The notes beneath the pieces are model-generated. The model worked only from the letters and a program-made list of their open reading frames with translations. It made no database searches and had not been told where the DNA came from. DNA of 64,000 nt from Pontibacter pamirensis (lineage in GTDB: Bacteria; Bacteroidota; Bacteroidia; Cytophagales; Hymenobacteraceae): positions 33,301 through 97,300 of the forward strand of contig NZ_SSNI01000024.1 in the NCBI RefSeq assembly GCF_010015475.1, written 5' to 3'. The first letter of the stretch is position 1; each line of letters starts with the position of its first letter. Positions 8,846 to 16,923 of the stretch are shown here, piece by piece. The translations under genes and the position numbers were made by a program.

Positions 8846-8895
8846 AACGCCCTGTGCCGTTATTGGTAGGAATATCAATAACGGCACAGGGCGTT
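8846..8895. terminator. Perfect 20-bp hairpin, possible terminator
   Basis: Arms AACGCCCTGTGCCGTTATTG and its exact complement around a 10-base loop. It sits between two minus-strand genes, downstream of the coiled-coil gene. T tracts are weak on both sides, so either a terminator of unusual length or a palindromic repeat. Confidence 0.55.
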
Positions 8896-8931
8896 AGTTT
8901 GAAATATGTGGTTGGCGGTTAAACTGCCTTC

Positions 8932-9609
8932 TTACACGTGAGACTGCTTTTTTAGAGCGGCAATTTGCTGATTCAGATCCTCTATTCTGTTCATCTCGGT
9001 TTGAAGCTCTCTTTTCAGCTTTAGTTCTTTTTCGCGGGCGCCTTTTTTATACTCATCGTACTCCTGGTTTACCTCATCGTAGGCTCTACGCTTTTCTACA
9101 GCTACGTTTTTGCTGTTTTTGTACTGCAACAGGAAAATACCCAGCAGGACAAGCAGCGTGATGATGACCACAAAACTCAGGATAACATACGTTTGCTTTT
9201 CCATATCTATTCCTAAAACAGAGAGATTGGCAACATCATGGGCATTTTGTTGTACCTCCTGTTCTTTGGCCGCATACTGCTGTTTCAGCGCCTGCAGTTG
9301 CTCTTGCTGTGCGGCAATGTCTTCGCGCGCCTGTACCAGGTTCTGCTCTGTTTCTATGCCGGCTTGCTTCAGTTGCTGCTCTCTTGCCGCTATCGTCTCC
9401 TGAACACTCTTCCAGAAGGCGTCGAGCGAGGCGACATTCACTACCTTATATGACCTGTTATTTTCAGAGTAGGAATTGGAATTAGACTTCAGGTTATTGA
9501 ATTGCCTGGCTAAGTTATCTGTTGCAGGAGTTCCTTCTTTGGCTGTTCCCTGTGCATTCGCTACCAAGCCAAAGAGCACAAAGAAAATTGATAAAAAGAC
9601 TGCCTTCAT
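8932..9609 (-). CDS. Coiled-coil membrane protein of unknown function
   Basis: A 225-residue protein with a cleavable-looking signal peptide (MKAVFLSIFFVLFGLVANAQ), a Gln/Glu-rich helical region (~70-135, e.g. REDIAAQQEQLQALKQQYAA), one membrane helix (~142-163, TYVILSFVVIITLLVLLGIF) and a C-terminal basic coiled coil (KRELQTEMNRIEDLNQQIAA). This predicts a periplasmic coiled coil joined to a cytoplasmic one. Similar proteins occur in Bacteroidota and I believe are sometimes labelled as a tRNA methyltransferase without sequence support; no methyltransferase motif is visible here. Monocistronic. Confidence 0.8.
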   Translation of the reverse strand: MKAVFLSIFFVLFGLVANAQGTAKEGTPATDNLARQFNNLKSNSNSYSENNRSYKVVNVASLDAFWKSVQETIAAREQQLKQAGIETEQNLVQAREDIAAQQEQLQALKQQYAAKEQEVQQNAHDVANLSVLGIDMEKQTYVILSFVVIITLLVLLGIFLLQYKNSKNVAVEKRRAYDEVNQEYDEYKKGAREKELKLKRELQTEMNRIEDLNQQIAALKKQSHV

Positions 9610-9879
9610 AATAAAATAAATAAAGTTCCAGGAGCTTGCCTGGGTTTAACATAAATAAAAAAGCCTGTTTTTTGTGTCAGGAGATAGTATTTGCTCTAAA
9701 GAGTTGAATAAAGCTTACAAAGACTAACAATCGAATTTCGTTTTTATTGTTAAAGCAGGCAAAACATCTCCTTTAAGATGCGTTTTTTGTTTAACTGCCG
9801 GGGCAAAAGCAGCTAAATCTGTTCTTCCTGCGGATACTTCACCGCCCTGTTTTAGGAAGCCCAGATATGCAGGGTGCTG

Positions 9880-11184
9880 CTATAGTAAGGCAAGAATACA
9901 AAATGCATCGATAACTAACAAAGCAATCGTAATATCCTTTGTCTTGCCTGTCGCCAGCTTAATGGCCGTCCAGGAGAGGAATCCCCAAATGATACCCTGT
10001 GTGATAGAGTATGAAAAAGGAATTAAAACCATGGCCAAAAAGGCAGGAATGGCCTCATCCAGCCGTCCCCAGTTTATCTTTACAACGGGCCGCACCATAA
10101 AAACGCCCACCAGCACAAGGGCCGGTGCAGTGGCAATGGCCGGCACGATGGACAGGAGGGGAGCCAGGAATAGAAAGGGGAGGAACAGCAAAGCTCCTAC
10201 CACTGCGGTAAGACCTGTACGTCCGCCTGCCTCTATGCCCACCGCCGATTCTATATAGGCTGTTCCGGGACTTGACCCCACCAGGCCCGCCAGCGTAGTG
10301 GCAACGGCATCCGTCATCAGGGAGCGCTTCACATTTCTTGGCTCACCTTGCTCGTCCAGGAGGTTGGCGGCTTCAGCCAGCCCCACGAAGGTGGAAACGC
10401 TGTCGAACATATCCGTGAAAACAAACGCAAAAATAATGGGCACCACCGCCCACTGCAGCGAGTTTACATAATCTAACTGGAGCAGCAGACTAAAATCCGG
10501 AGCCGCGAAAAGCCCCTGCCAGCTTACTAAAGGAGCTACGCCATCACCCCCATACCAACGGCCTATCGGGTAAGCAGCCAGCGTTGTAAATAAAATGCCA
10601 AATAGGATGGCCCCTCTTACATTTTTTGTTAGCAACACCGCCGTCAGCAGCAAACCTGCGAGAAAAGTGAGAAGGGCAGGAGTAAGTTCCCCGATACCAA
10701 GAATGGTGGCTGGGTTTGAGACAATAAATTTCGCATTTGCAAAGCCTATCAGTGTGATAAACAAGCCGATACCTGCTGCGATGGCAAAACGCAAGGGACG
10801 CGGAATAGCCCGCACAATGAGCGTACGTACATTGAAGGCAGACAAAATCAGGAAAACCACACCTGACCAGAATACTGCTCCCAGCGCAACCTGCCAAGAG
10901 ATACCCAATCCTAACACAGCCGAGTATGTGAAAAAGGCATTTAATCCCATCCCGGGGGCCACCAGAATGGGGTTGCGGGCGTAGAGGCCCATCATCAAGC
11001 TACTAAAGAAGCTTACAATAATGGTTGCGGTAAGCACTCCGGCAAAAGGCATTCCGGCCTGGCTGAGAACGCTGGGGTTCACCACGATAATATAAGAAGT
11101 GGCCAGAAAGGAAGAAATACCGGCAATAACCTCTGTCTGTACGCTTGTGCCGTTCTTCTTCAGTTCAAAGTATGACTGCACCAT
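9880..11184 (-). CDS. NCS2 family purine permease (AzgA/PbuG-like)
   Basis: Predicted proton-coupled uptake of guanine, hypoxanthine or adenine across the inner membrane. The N terminus FELKKNGTSVQTEVIAGISS and FLATSYIIVVNPSVLSQAG are diagnostic of the AzgA branch of NCS2, as are NPILVAPGMGLNAFFTY and FVFTDMFDSVSTFVGLAEAA; SSPGTAYIESAVGIEAGGRT forms the substrate-site region. At 434 residues with many hydrophobic segments it has the family's usual length. It is monocistronic and next to the mobile-element remnants, and gives no sign of foreign origin itself. Confidence 0.92.
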   Translation of the reverse strand: MVQSYFELKKNGTSVQTEVIAGISSFLATSYIIVVNPSVLSQAGMPFAGVLTATIIVSFFSSLMMGLYARNPILVAPGMGLNAFFTYSAVLGLGISWQVALGAVFWSGVVFLILSAFNVRTLIVRAIPRPLRFAIAAGIGLFITLIGFANAKFIVSNPATILGIGELTPALLTFLAGLLLTAVLLTKNVRGAILFGILFTTLAAYPIGRWYGGDGVAPLVSWQGLFAAPDFSLLLQLDYVNSLQWAVVPIIFAFVFTDMFDSVSTFVGLAEAANLLDEQGEPRNVKRSLMTDAVATTLAGLVGSSPGTAYIESAVGIEAGGRTGLTAVVGALLFLPFLFLAPLLSIVPAIATAPALVLVGVFMVRPVVKINWGRLDEAIPAFLAMVLIPFSYSITQGIIWGFLSWTAIKLATGKTKDITIALLVIDAFCILALL

Positions 11185-11365
11185 CCTTATTCTTGATTTC
11201 TGTTACTAGATACAAACATGACCTTTGATTGCTTTGTAATGGGTTTGTGGGATGTGCGATAGTAAGAAAGAGTAAACAAAAGTAATATAAGTTAAAGTTT
11301 AGTGTCCGAAATATCCCCGTAGTTCGGGCGTTCCCGCATCTTGGTCTATTATCAGAGACACGAAT

Positions 11366-11725
11366 ATGACACTAAATTTTTACCTGGACAAACCAAAGCT
11401 TGAGGGAGACACTGCTATATACCTGTTCCTCCGCGTTGGCAATGGAACATTAAGCTTTAGACCAGCCAGTATATCAATCCCATCTACTGGCAAACAAGAG
11501 CAGATAAGAACGGCAACTACGTTAAGCGCTCCTATACCGGACACCTCGAGTTTAACAGCTGGTTGAAATTTCATAAGCACGACCTGTACAAGCTGTATAA
11601 CAGGCTGACAGAGGAGAACTCGGGCTTAACGATGCAGGAGCTTAGGGATGCTGCGGGAGACTTCTTTGAGAAGAAGGAGCCAACCTCGCCACCGGCTTTT
11701 TTGAGCACTTCCAGTTATGAGATGA
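11366..11725 (+). pseudogene. Tyrosine recombinase (integrase) N-terminal remnant
   Basis: Broken N-terminal half of a Bacteroidota-type site-specific integrase. The arm-binding domain starts at MTLNFYLDKPKLEGDTAIYL and continues in a second frame with NPIYWQTRADKNGNYVKRSY, TGHLEFNSWLKFHKHDLYKL and MQELRDAAGDFFEKKEP. A further shift restores TGFFEHFQL near 11695. At least two frameshifts are therefore present, and the catalytic domain (R..HxxR..Y) is absent, replaced by an IS3 fragment. Confidence 0.75.
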
Positions 11726-12250
11726 AACGGTTCGGCAGAGAAGTGGGTATCCGATTTAACCTATATCAGAACAGGGGAAGGTTGGCTGTACCTGACGGTG
11801 GTACTGGATTTGGCCGATAGAAAAGTGGTGGGCTGGGCGCTGAGCGAGACAATGGAGGCGGAAGCAACCACCGTGGCGGCCTGGCAGATGGCCATCAGAA
11901 ACAGGCCCCTGTTCCACTCCCTTTTGTTTCACTCTGACCGGGGCGTGCCCTACGCCTGCAGTGCCTTCCAGGAGCAGTTGGAGGGGATGCCGGTGCTGCA
12001 GAGCATGAGCAGAAAGGGCAACTGTTGGGATAACGCGGTAGCCGAGAGCTTCTTTAAGACGATGAAGACCAAAATGGTCTACCACCACAAGTTTGCCAAC
12101 AGGAAGGAGGCACGGCTGGCCGTGTTTGAGTACATTGAGAGTTTCTACAACCGGAAAAGGAGGCATTCAGCCCTTGGCTACCTGACTCCTTGCCTATATG
12201 AAGACTTGTTGTACAATCAAGCTGTGGCTGCCAGAAAAAGTCTCCAGTAA
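11726..12250 (+). pseudogene. IS3-family transposase (OrfB) 3' fragment
   Basis: C-terminal half of an IS3-type DDE transposase. In one continuous frame from ~11726 it reads EKWVSDLTYIRTGEGWLYL (first catalytic Asp), then LDLADRKVVGWAL, SLLFHSDRGVPYAC (second Asp), SRKGNCWDNAVAESFFKTMK (catalytic Glu) and ESFYNRKRRHSALGYLTP. The end at 12250 is normal. The N-terminal half and OrfA are missing and no intact terminal repeats were found, so the element is dead. It abuts the integrase remnant on one side and an IS110 remnant on the other. Confidence 0.85.
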
Positions 12251-12281
12251 AACATTGCGATTCCACTCTAAACATTGTATA

Positions 12282-13221
12282 ATGGAGCACACTTACACCG
12301 GTATCGATGTGGCCAAAGACAAGTTTCGTGGTTGCTACAAAACTAGCAGGCAAAGTCACCACCTCCTTGCACAACAACGACAAAAAAGGTATCAGCAGCT
12401 TCCTTAAGAGCTTATCCAGCCAGAGTTGGTGCATTATGGAGGCAACAGGGGTTTACAGCCTGCAGCTGGCCATTGCCTTGCACGAAAAAGGCATCAAGGT
12501 GTCGGTGGTGAATCCTTTGCAGATCAAGCACTTTGCCCAGACCAATCTTAAGAGGACGAAAACAGACAAGGTGGATGCCTGAGTACGGGGAGCGCATGCA
12601 GCCAACGCTGTACGAGCCGCCGACACCTTTCATGAGGAAACTGCAGCAACAGCGCATGTCTTTGAAGCTGCTTGTCAAGAGCAAGCGCTCTTTCCTGAAC
12701 CAGTTGCATGCCCTGTCTCAATTGGAAGAAGCGGATAAAGCTGCTCTAAAGGCCTGTAAAGCGGTCTTGATAAGCATAGAAAAGCAAATTGGGAGACTAG
12801 AGGAACAGATGCAACAGCTGGCAGAAGAGCACTGCCGGGACCTGTTTACCTTGCTGCAGACTATTCCCGGCATCAGCACTAATTCTGCCATAGAGCTCAT
12901 CGTTGTCTCTGGCGGGTTCAGAAACTTTACATCAGCCAGGCAGTTCAGCCCTTTATTGGTATCAGCCCCTGCATCAATGAGTCTGGTACATCCATCCGCG
13001 GATACAAGGGGATCAGCAGGATCGGGGACAAAAACATAAGGGCCATGCTCTACATGTGCGCCATGGCGGCAAAAGTGCACAACAAAGCTTGCCGGGAGCT
13101 TTATGAGCGGATGGTGGCGGCAGTGAAAGCAAAGAAAGTAGCCTTGGTGGCCGTGATGAACAAGCTGATAAAACAAGTGTTTGGAATAGTGCGATCTGGA
13201 GAGGTTTATAATGTAAACTAA
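12282..13221 (+). pseudogene. IS110-family transposase, multiply frameshifted
   Basis: Starts as MEHTYTGIDVAKDKF (first Asp of the DEDD fold), shifts frame near 12327 to VVATKLAGKVTTS and MEATGVYSLQLAIALHEKG, then KRTKTDKVDA (end ~12582), shifts again with a small deletion to EYGERMQPTLYEPPTPF and the LFTLLQTIPGISTNSAIELI helix-hairpin region, and shifts once more near 12950 to FIGISPCINESGTSIRGYKG and NIRAMLYMCAMAA, ending at 13221. At least three lesions make it nonfunctional. Confidence 0.85.
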
Positions 13222-13407
13222 GAAAAGCAGCAGTTGGAAAAAAACATTAATACTCTTGCTTTTCAACACATTCCATAAAGCCTCTCGTAAACTGTTGCAA
13301 TTCCAGCAAGCCCCCTGCCCCAGAGATGGGAGGAATGAAGGGAGCGGGAAGACACTGTTGCGCCCAGCCGAAGGACGCAACAGTGTTCATACAGAGTTTC
13401 ATATGTG

Positions 13408-15246
13408 TTATCGCTCCACGACCAGCTTTACCGTTTGCACCTTGCCCGCAGTGCTCAGGCGCGCCAGGTACAACCCTTTAGGCAGGCCCTCTGCCCGCAG
13501 CTCGTGCTCGTGCCTTCTTCCGGCCTCGCTGGTGCCGGCGGCGATGCGCTGAATAAGCGCCCCTTTCAGGTCGTAGAGCTCCAGCAGGTAGCCTGTGTTG
13601 CTCTCGGTGACGAAAGCCAAGGTGGTGCGGTCACTGAAGGCAGTAGGGTACGCTTCAAGGCCTTGGGGAAGCGGCTCCACCACAGACCTTTGCAATAAAG
13701 CACTGCTCAGGCTCTTGATGGGTTTGTGGATAATGATTGCGCCCCTGTCAATGGCGTCGCAGGCTGGCGCGTTGTTATCCAAACTGGCGGAAGTACATCC
13801 GGCTTGGTTGTCGTAAACGACCTCACCCTCGGTTCCGTCCTCGTTCATTACCCAGATTTTGAGGCGGAGCTGATCTGGACCGGTGTTTTCTCTAAACTGC
13901 CCGTCGGTGGCGGTGACGAGATAGCCGAACCTGCGATCATCCGCGTCAGTTTCAAAGCCCTGCTTGTGGAGGAGAACACCTTTGCCCCTAAAGAAGGCCC
14001 TGTTGTCGGAGATAACCAAAGAGCCGTCTTCCACGCTGGTGCTTCGGAAAATGGAGGGGCCGGACTCTAGAATCACGATGGCTGAGCCAACTACCTGATC
14101 TTCATTTCTATACTTTGCCACAAAGCCCCAATACATGTTTCCACTCTGGTGCATGAGCTCGTAATCCGCATTGGAGGGGGAGTCGCTCCTGCCCCCGCCG
14201 GACACGAAGCCGGCGTCGGGATGATAAACATGAACATAAAGTACAGAGGTCTGGGAAGGACAGCCTTCTTTGCCTACATATGTGACACTCACCTTGTAGG
14301 CGTTTGGTTCGTCGGGCCAGTCGACAGCGATGGAACCGGTGCCCTGGCCGGTGAAGTCGGTATAGGCCGAACCGTCGATGTCGGTGATGCTCCAGGTATA
14401 GGAGGTGGCTCCAGAGTGAGGAAGTGTATAGACGGAGTTGCTGGTGCCCACGGCGGCATTTGTGCTGCCCGCGATGGCTGCCTCGGCAATGCCCGGTTCA
14501 AAATTATAAATGGTATTGTGGCCGTTTATGCCGATGGTAAAGGCATCGATGTAACCGGTAAAGGCAGTGCCCCAATATTCATCAAAAGGAGCAAACCGTG
14601 GGGAACCTATATTGAGCCGGATACCACCAAACCCGCCACCTGAAACCTGATTCACAATTCTGGCATCAGGATACTGACTGATATAGGAGTCTAAGGTTAA
14701 ATAAATTCCACCCTTTTCCGGATTAAGGACATAAGGCGTACCTAACCACCAAATGGCATTGAGCATATCCCAGGTCTGCCAGGTTTTTTCAATTGTGGGC
14801 CCTTGGTCCGGCAAACCGGTTCCTGCTATCCAGGAACCGGTTTGCCAGCGTGGTTCAAAAACCAAGTGGTCATCTTTTAGGCCATCTCCTGTTCTGTCTA
14901 TCTGCAAAACCACAAAAATGTTATCGGTATTGTTGGTGCGGCTTTGAATATAAGTAGAGTAACTAAAGTTGGTGAGGGAAGAAAGAAGCGTATTATGATA
15001 AGACTCATTTCTGAAATTACCCAGGTCACCGGTAAGGGTCGTGTATTCTAAACTGCCATTGCCCAATAGGGGTTCTGCCTCTCCGGTGGTAAAGGTAGCG
15101 ATGATGTCGGGGTTGCCCTGATCTACCCAGCCATCCCGGTTACAATCCGTAACGGTGATAACAGTTTGAGAATAAACGCTTGTTGAAAAAACCATTGCGG
15201 TAAGCAGCAACAGTTTTTTCGGGGAGAAAGTAATTTTAGTTTCCAT
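13408..15246 (-). CDS. Secreted protein with type IX secretion C-terminal sorting domain
   Basis: A 612-residue exported protein with a signal peptide ending at TSVYSQ, a ~220-residue N-terminal beta-rich domain (VTDCNRDGWVDQGNPDIIAT onward, with DRTGDGLKDDHLVFEPRW), a PKD/Ig-like segment (~265-345, SGATSYTWSITDIDGSAYTD), a later beta domain common in extracellular Bacteroidota proteins (YWGFVAKYRNEDQVVG; QLRLKIWVMNEDG) and a C-terminal T9SS type A sorting domain (YPTAFSDRTTLAFV ... GLPKGLYLARLSTAGKVQTV). It should cross the outer membrane by T9SS. Substrate or ligand unknown; it is first of a run of surface proteins on this strand. Confidence 0.85.
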   Translation of the reverse strand: METKITFSPKKLLLLTAMVFSTSVYSQTVITVTDCNRDGWVDQGNPDIIATFTTGEAEPLLGNGSLEYTTLTGDLGNFRNESYHNTLLSSLTNFSYSTYIQSRTNNTDNIFVVLQIDRTGDGLKDDHLVFEPRWQTGSWIAGTGLPDQGPTIEKTWQTWDMLNAIWWLGTPYVLNPEKGGIYLTLDSYISQYPDARIVNQVSGGGFGGIRLNIGSPRFAPFDEYWGTAFTGYIDAFTIGINGHNTIYNFEPGIAEAAIAGSTNAAVGTSNSVYTLPHSGATSYTWSITDIDGSAYTDFTGQGTGSIAVDWPDEPNAYKVSVTYVGKEGCPSQTSVLYVHVYHPDAGFVSGGGRSDSPSNADYELMHQSGNMYWGFVAKYRNEDQVVGSAIVILESGPSIFRSTSVEDGSLVISDNRAFFRGKGVLLHKQGFETDADDRRFGYLVTATDGQFRENTGPDQLRLKIWVMNEDGTEGEVVYDNQAGCTSASLDNNAPACDAIDRGAIIIHKPIKSLSSALLQRSVVEPLPQGLEAYPTAFSDRTTLAFVTESNTGYLLELYDLKGALIQRIAAGTSEAGRRHEHELRAEGLPKGLYLARLSTAGKVQTVKLVVER

Positions 15247-15474
15247 GTTTCTTAGATTAAAAGGTTTCAGGTTATTACCGCATAAAGTAAAAGGGCCTTG
15301 TTTTATCTTTTAAAAAGCTAACCTCACTGGGGTTAGAAACAGGTGCCTGTTTAGCTATCCGTTTATATGGTTTGAGAGGTCTGATTTAGGCGCTAAAAGG
15401 GCTTTAGTCCAACTCTGTTAAATCGATGTCGGCTACCTTGTCGCCTGAATTTTTACTTAAGTTCAAGCCTGCAT

Positions 15475-15654
15475 CTACTGCAATTTCGTAGCGTAAACAC
15501 GGGAGATAGCAACCTTATCCATGACCAGAAAAGAGTCATTTGCAGCCGGAGAGGTAATGGCGACTAACGGGGCAGCAGCATCGGGCGCATTATCCTCACA
15601 TGCCGCAACGCTAAAGGCGAAGAAAAACAGGAGTAGCCAAGGTGTCTTTTTCAT
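15475..15654 (-). pseudogene. Truncated third copy of the EF-hand lipoprotein family
   Basis: A 59-residue frame too short to be listed by a usual cutoff. It starts MKKTPWLLLFFFAFSVAACE (lipobox ending at Cys19) and goes on with PLVAITSPAANDSFLVMDKV, closely resembling the start of the two EF-hand lipoproteins upstream (DAPEIAITSPAVNTSFLVID in one). After ~50 residues it diverges and stops; the Ig-like and EF-hand parts are missing. Immediately downstream another short open stretch (DAGLNLSKNSGDKVADIDLT) reaches a stop near 15403. Most likely a duplicated gene cut short, though a small lipoprotein is possible. Confidence 0.6.
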
Positions 15655-15676
15655 TCCTGTGAAATATCACAGGAAT
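15653..15676 (-). promoter_or_regulatory. Hairpin covering the start of the truncated lipoprotein
   Basis: Perfect 10-base arms ATTCCTGTGA / TCACAGGAAT with a 4-base loop; on the minus strand the second arm contains AGGA and the first bases of the ATG. It would hide the ribosome-binding site in the mRNA, or it may be an operator. Confidence 0.5.
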
Positions 15677-15783
15677 ACATTCAAGCCAGCATGTGGCACA
15701 AATGATCTTCTCTCTGAAAAATTACTGTTTCCGCTGCAATGGATTGGCTTCTGTCGGGGGTGGATGAAGCGTATATGCTTGAT

Positions 15784-16671
15784 CTATAGCCAGTGATTAC
15801 TGGTAAATCCATATAAATACTCGTTACTGCTCAACATACCATCACCATCAAGATCTAAGCGATGAAAGAGATAGTTTGCAAACTCTTCTTGGGAAAACAA
15901 ATGATCCTTATTCAGATCCCATTCAGCTAAGAAGCCAGCTTTTTCTAAGCCGCTACTGAACTCTTTAGGTTGCATAATATCGTCACCGTTTGTGTCCCAA
16001 TCCGACCAGATTTGGTTCTCCAGTCCATGAAGCTGTACAAACCAATTCCAATAGTCCTCATCATCAGCTCCAGTTTCCATGTCTTCTCCACCATGAAAAA
16101 CATTAGCATGGAAGGCGGCACCTAACTCGTCATAGTTCAGAAATCCATCACCATTATCTATGTTCTCAAATGCACCCTGAGAAAATATCGTGCTAAAGCT
16201 GGCCAAATCTAAGTCTGGCGCAAGCACGGTAAAAGTAAAAGAACTTTTTGTCACGTTCTGCTGCCTATCTACTGCTTCCACTATGTATGTATAGGTACCT
16301 ATAAACATTACTGAAGGTATATGGATGGTTAAGTTCCAGTTTAAACTGCTATTACCTTTGCTAATACTAACCGCTTCATCAGGCATCTCCTGGGGTGTGG
16401 GTATGCAATTGAAATCAAAGTACATATCATCGCATACTAGGACATCTACGTACACCCGTACATCGCTCAATCCCTTATTATCGGTGATGTTTACTTTGAT
16501 TTCATTTTGTTCATACACCAATAAAGTATCATTGTCTGCCGGAGACTTGATACTGACTACAGGATGAACAGTATCAGGTTCAGGTACAACTAGGCTGGGC
16601 TCAGCACCATCGTCACATGCTGCAATGGTGAAGGCAAATAGAAACAGGTATAGCCAATTTAACTTTTCCAT
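15784..16671 (-). CDS. EF-hand lipoprotein with Ig-like domain (copy 1)
   Basis: Predicted surface or periplasmic lipoprotein: MEKLNWLYLFLFAFTIAACD, lipid attachment at the Cys of AAC. A cadherin/Ig-like domain follows (VVSIKSPADNDTLLVYEQNE to TYTYIVEAVDRQQNVTKSSF), then ~120 residues with EF-hand-like calcium loops: IDNGDGFLNYDEL, DWDTNGDDIMQPKEF, DLNKDHLFSQEEF and DLDGDGMLSSNEY. I chose the ATG at 16671 because the AAGGTT-ATG-GAAAAG context is the same in copy 2; an upstream ATG at 16716 would add 15 residues. It lies just downstream of the haloperoxidase-like gene on the same strand. Function beyond calcium binding is unknown. Confidence 0.8.
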   Translation of the reverse strand: MEKLNWLYLFLFAFTIAACDDGAEPSLVVPEPDTVHPVVSIKSPADNDTLLVYEQNEIKVNITDNKGLSDVRVYVDVLVCDDMYFDFNCIPTPQEMPDEAVSISKGNSSLNWNLTIHIPSVMFIGTYTYIVEAVDRQQNVTKSSFTFTVLAPDLDLASFSTIFSQGAFENIDNGDGFLNYDELGAAFHANVFHGGEDMETGADDEDYWNWFVQLHGLENQIWSDWDTNGDDIMQPKEFSSGLEKAGFLAEWDLNKDHLFSQEEFANYLFHRLDLDGDGMLSSNEYLYGFTSNHWL

Positions 16672-16806
16672 AACCTTATGTTTTAAATAAAATAAGAACA
16701 TGTACACGGCTAACACACAGCAAAAATAACCCTCGCCCTACTCTTGCTCCTTCAGCATGCGGTCAGTCAGAAGGTATGAAAGAAGTTTACTTTGCAGGGG
16801 AGTATC
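16672..16806 (-). promoter_or_regulatory. Conserved upstream block of EF-hand lipoprotein copy 1
   Basis: This block aligns with 19438-19573 upstream of copy 2, sharing for example CTTCAGCATGC and CTTTGCAGGGGAGTA. The similarity outside coding sequence suggests that promoter and leader were duplicated with the gene and kept. Confidence 0.5.
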
Positions 16807-16815
16807 AGAAGAGGT

Positions 16816-16881
16816 AAAGCGGCAGCCGGACAGGATATTTATTTTGTATGTAACATCATTTTCCTTTCCGGCTGCCGCTTT
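16816..16881 (-). terminator. Long-loop hairpin after the haloperoxidase-like gene
   Basis: Perfect 15-base arms AAAGCGGCAGCCGGA and complement with a 36-base loop, ~43 bases past the stop at 16924. A short TTTA follows, so termination is plausible but not certain. Confidence 0.55.
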
Positions 16882-16923
16882 AATAAAGTTTATTGTAATC
16901 TAAGACTTAGGTGATACATATAA

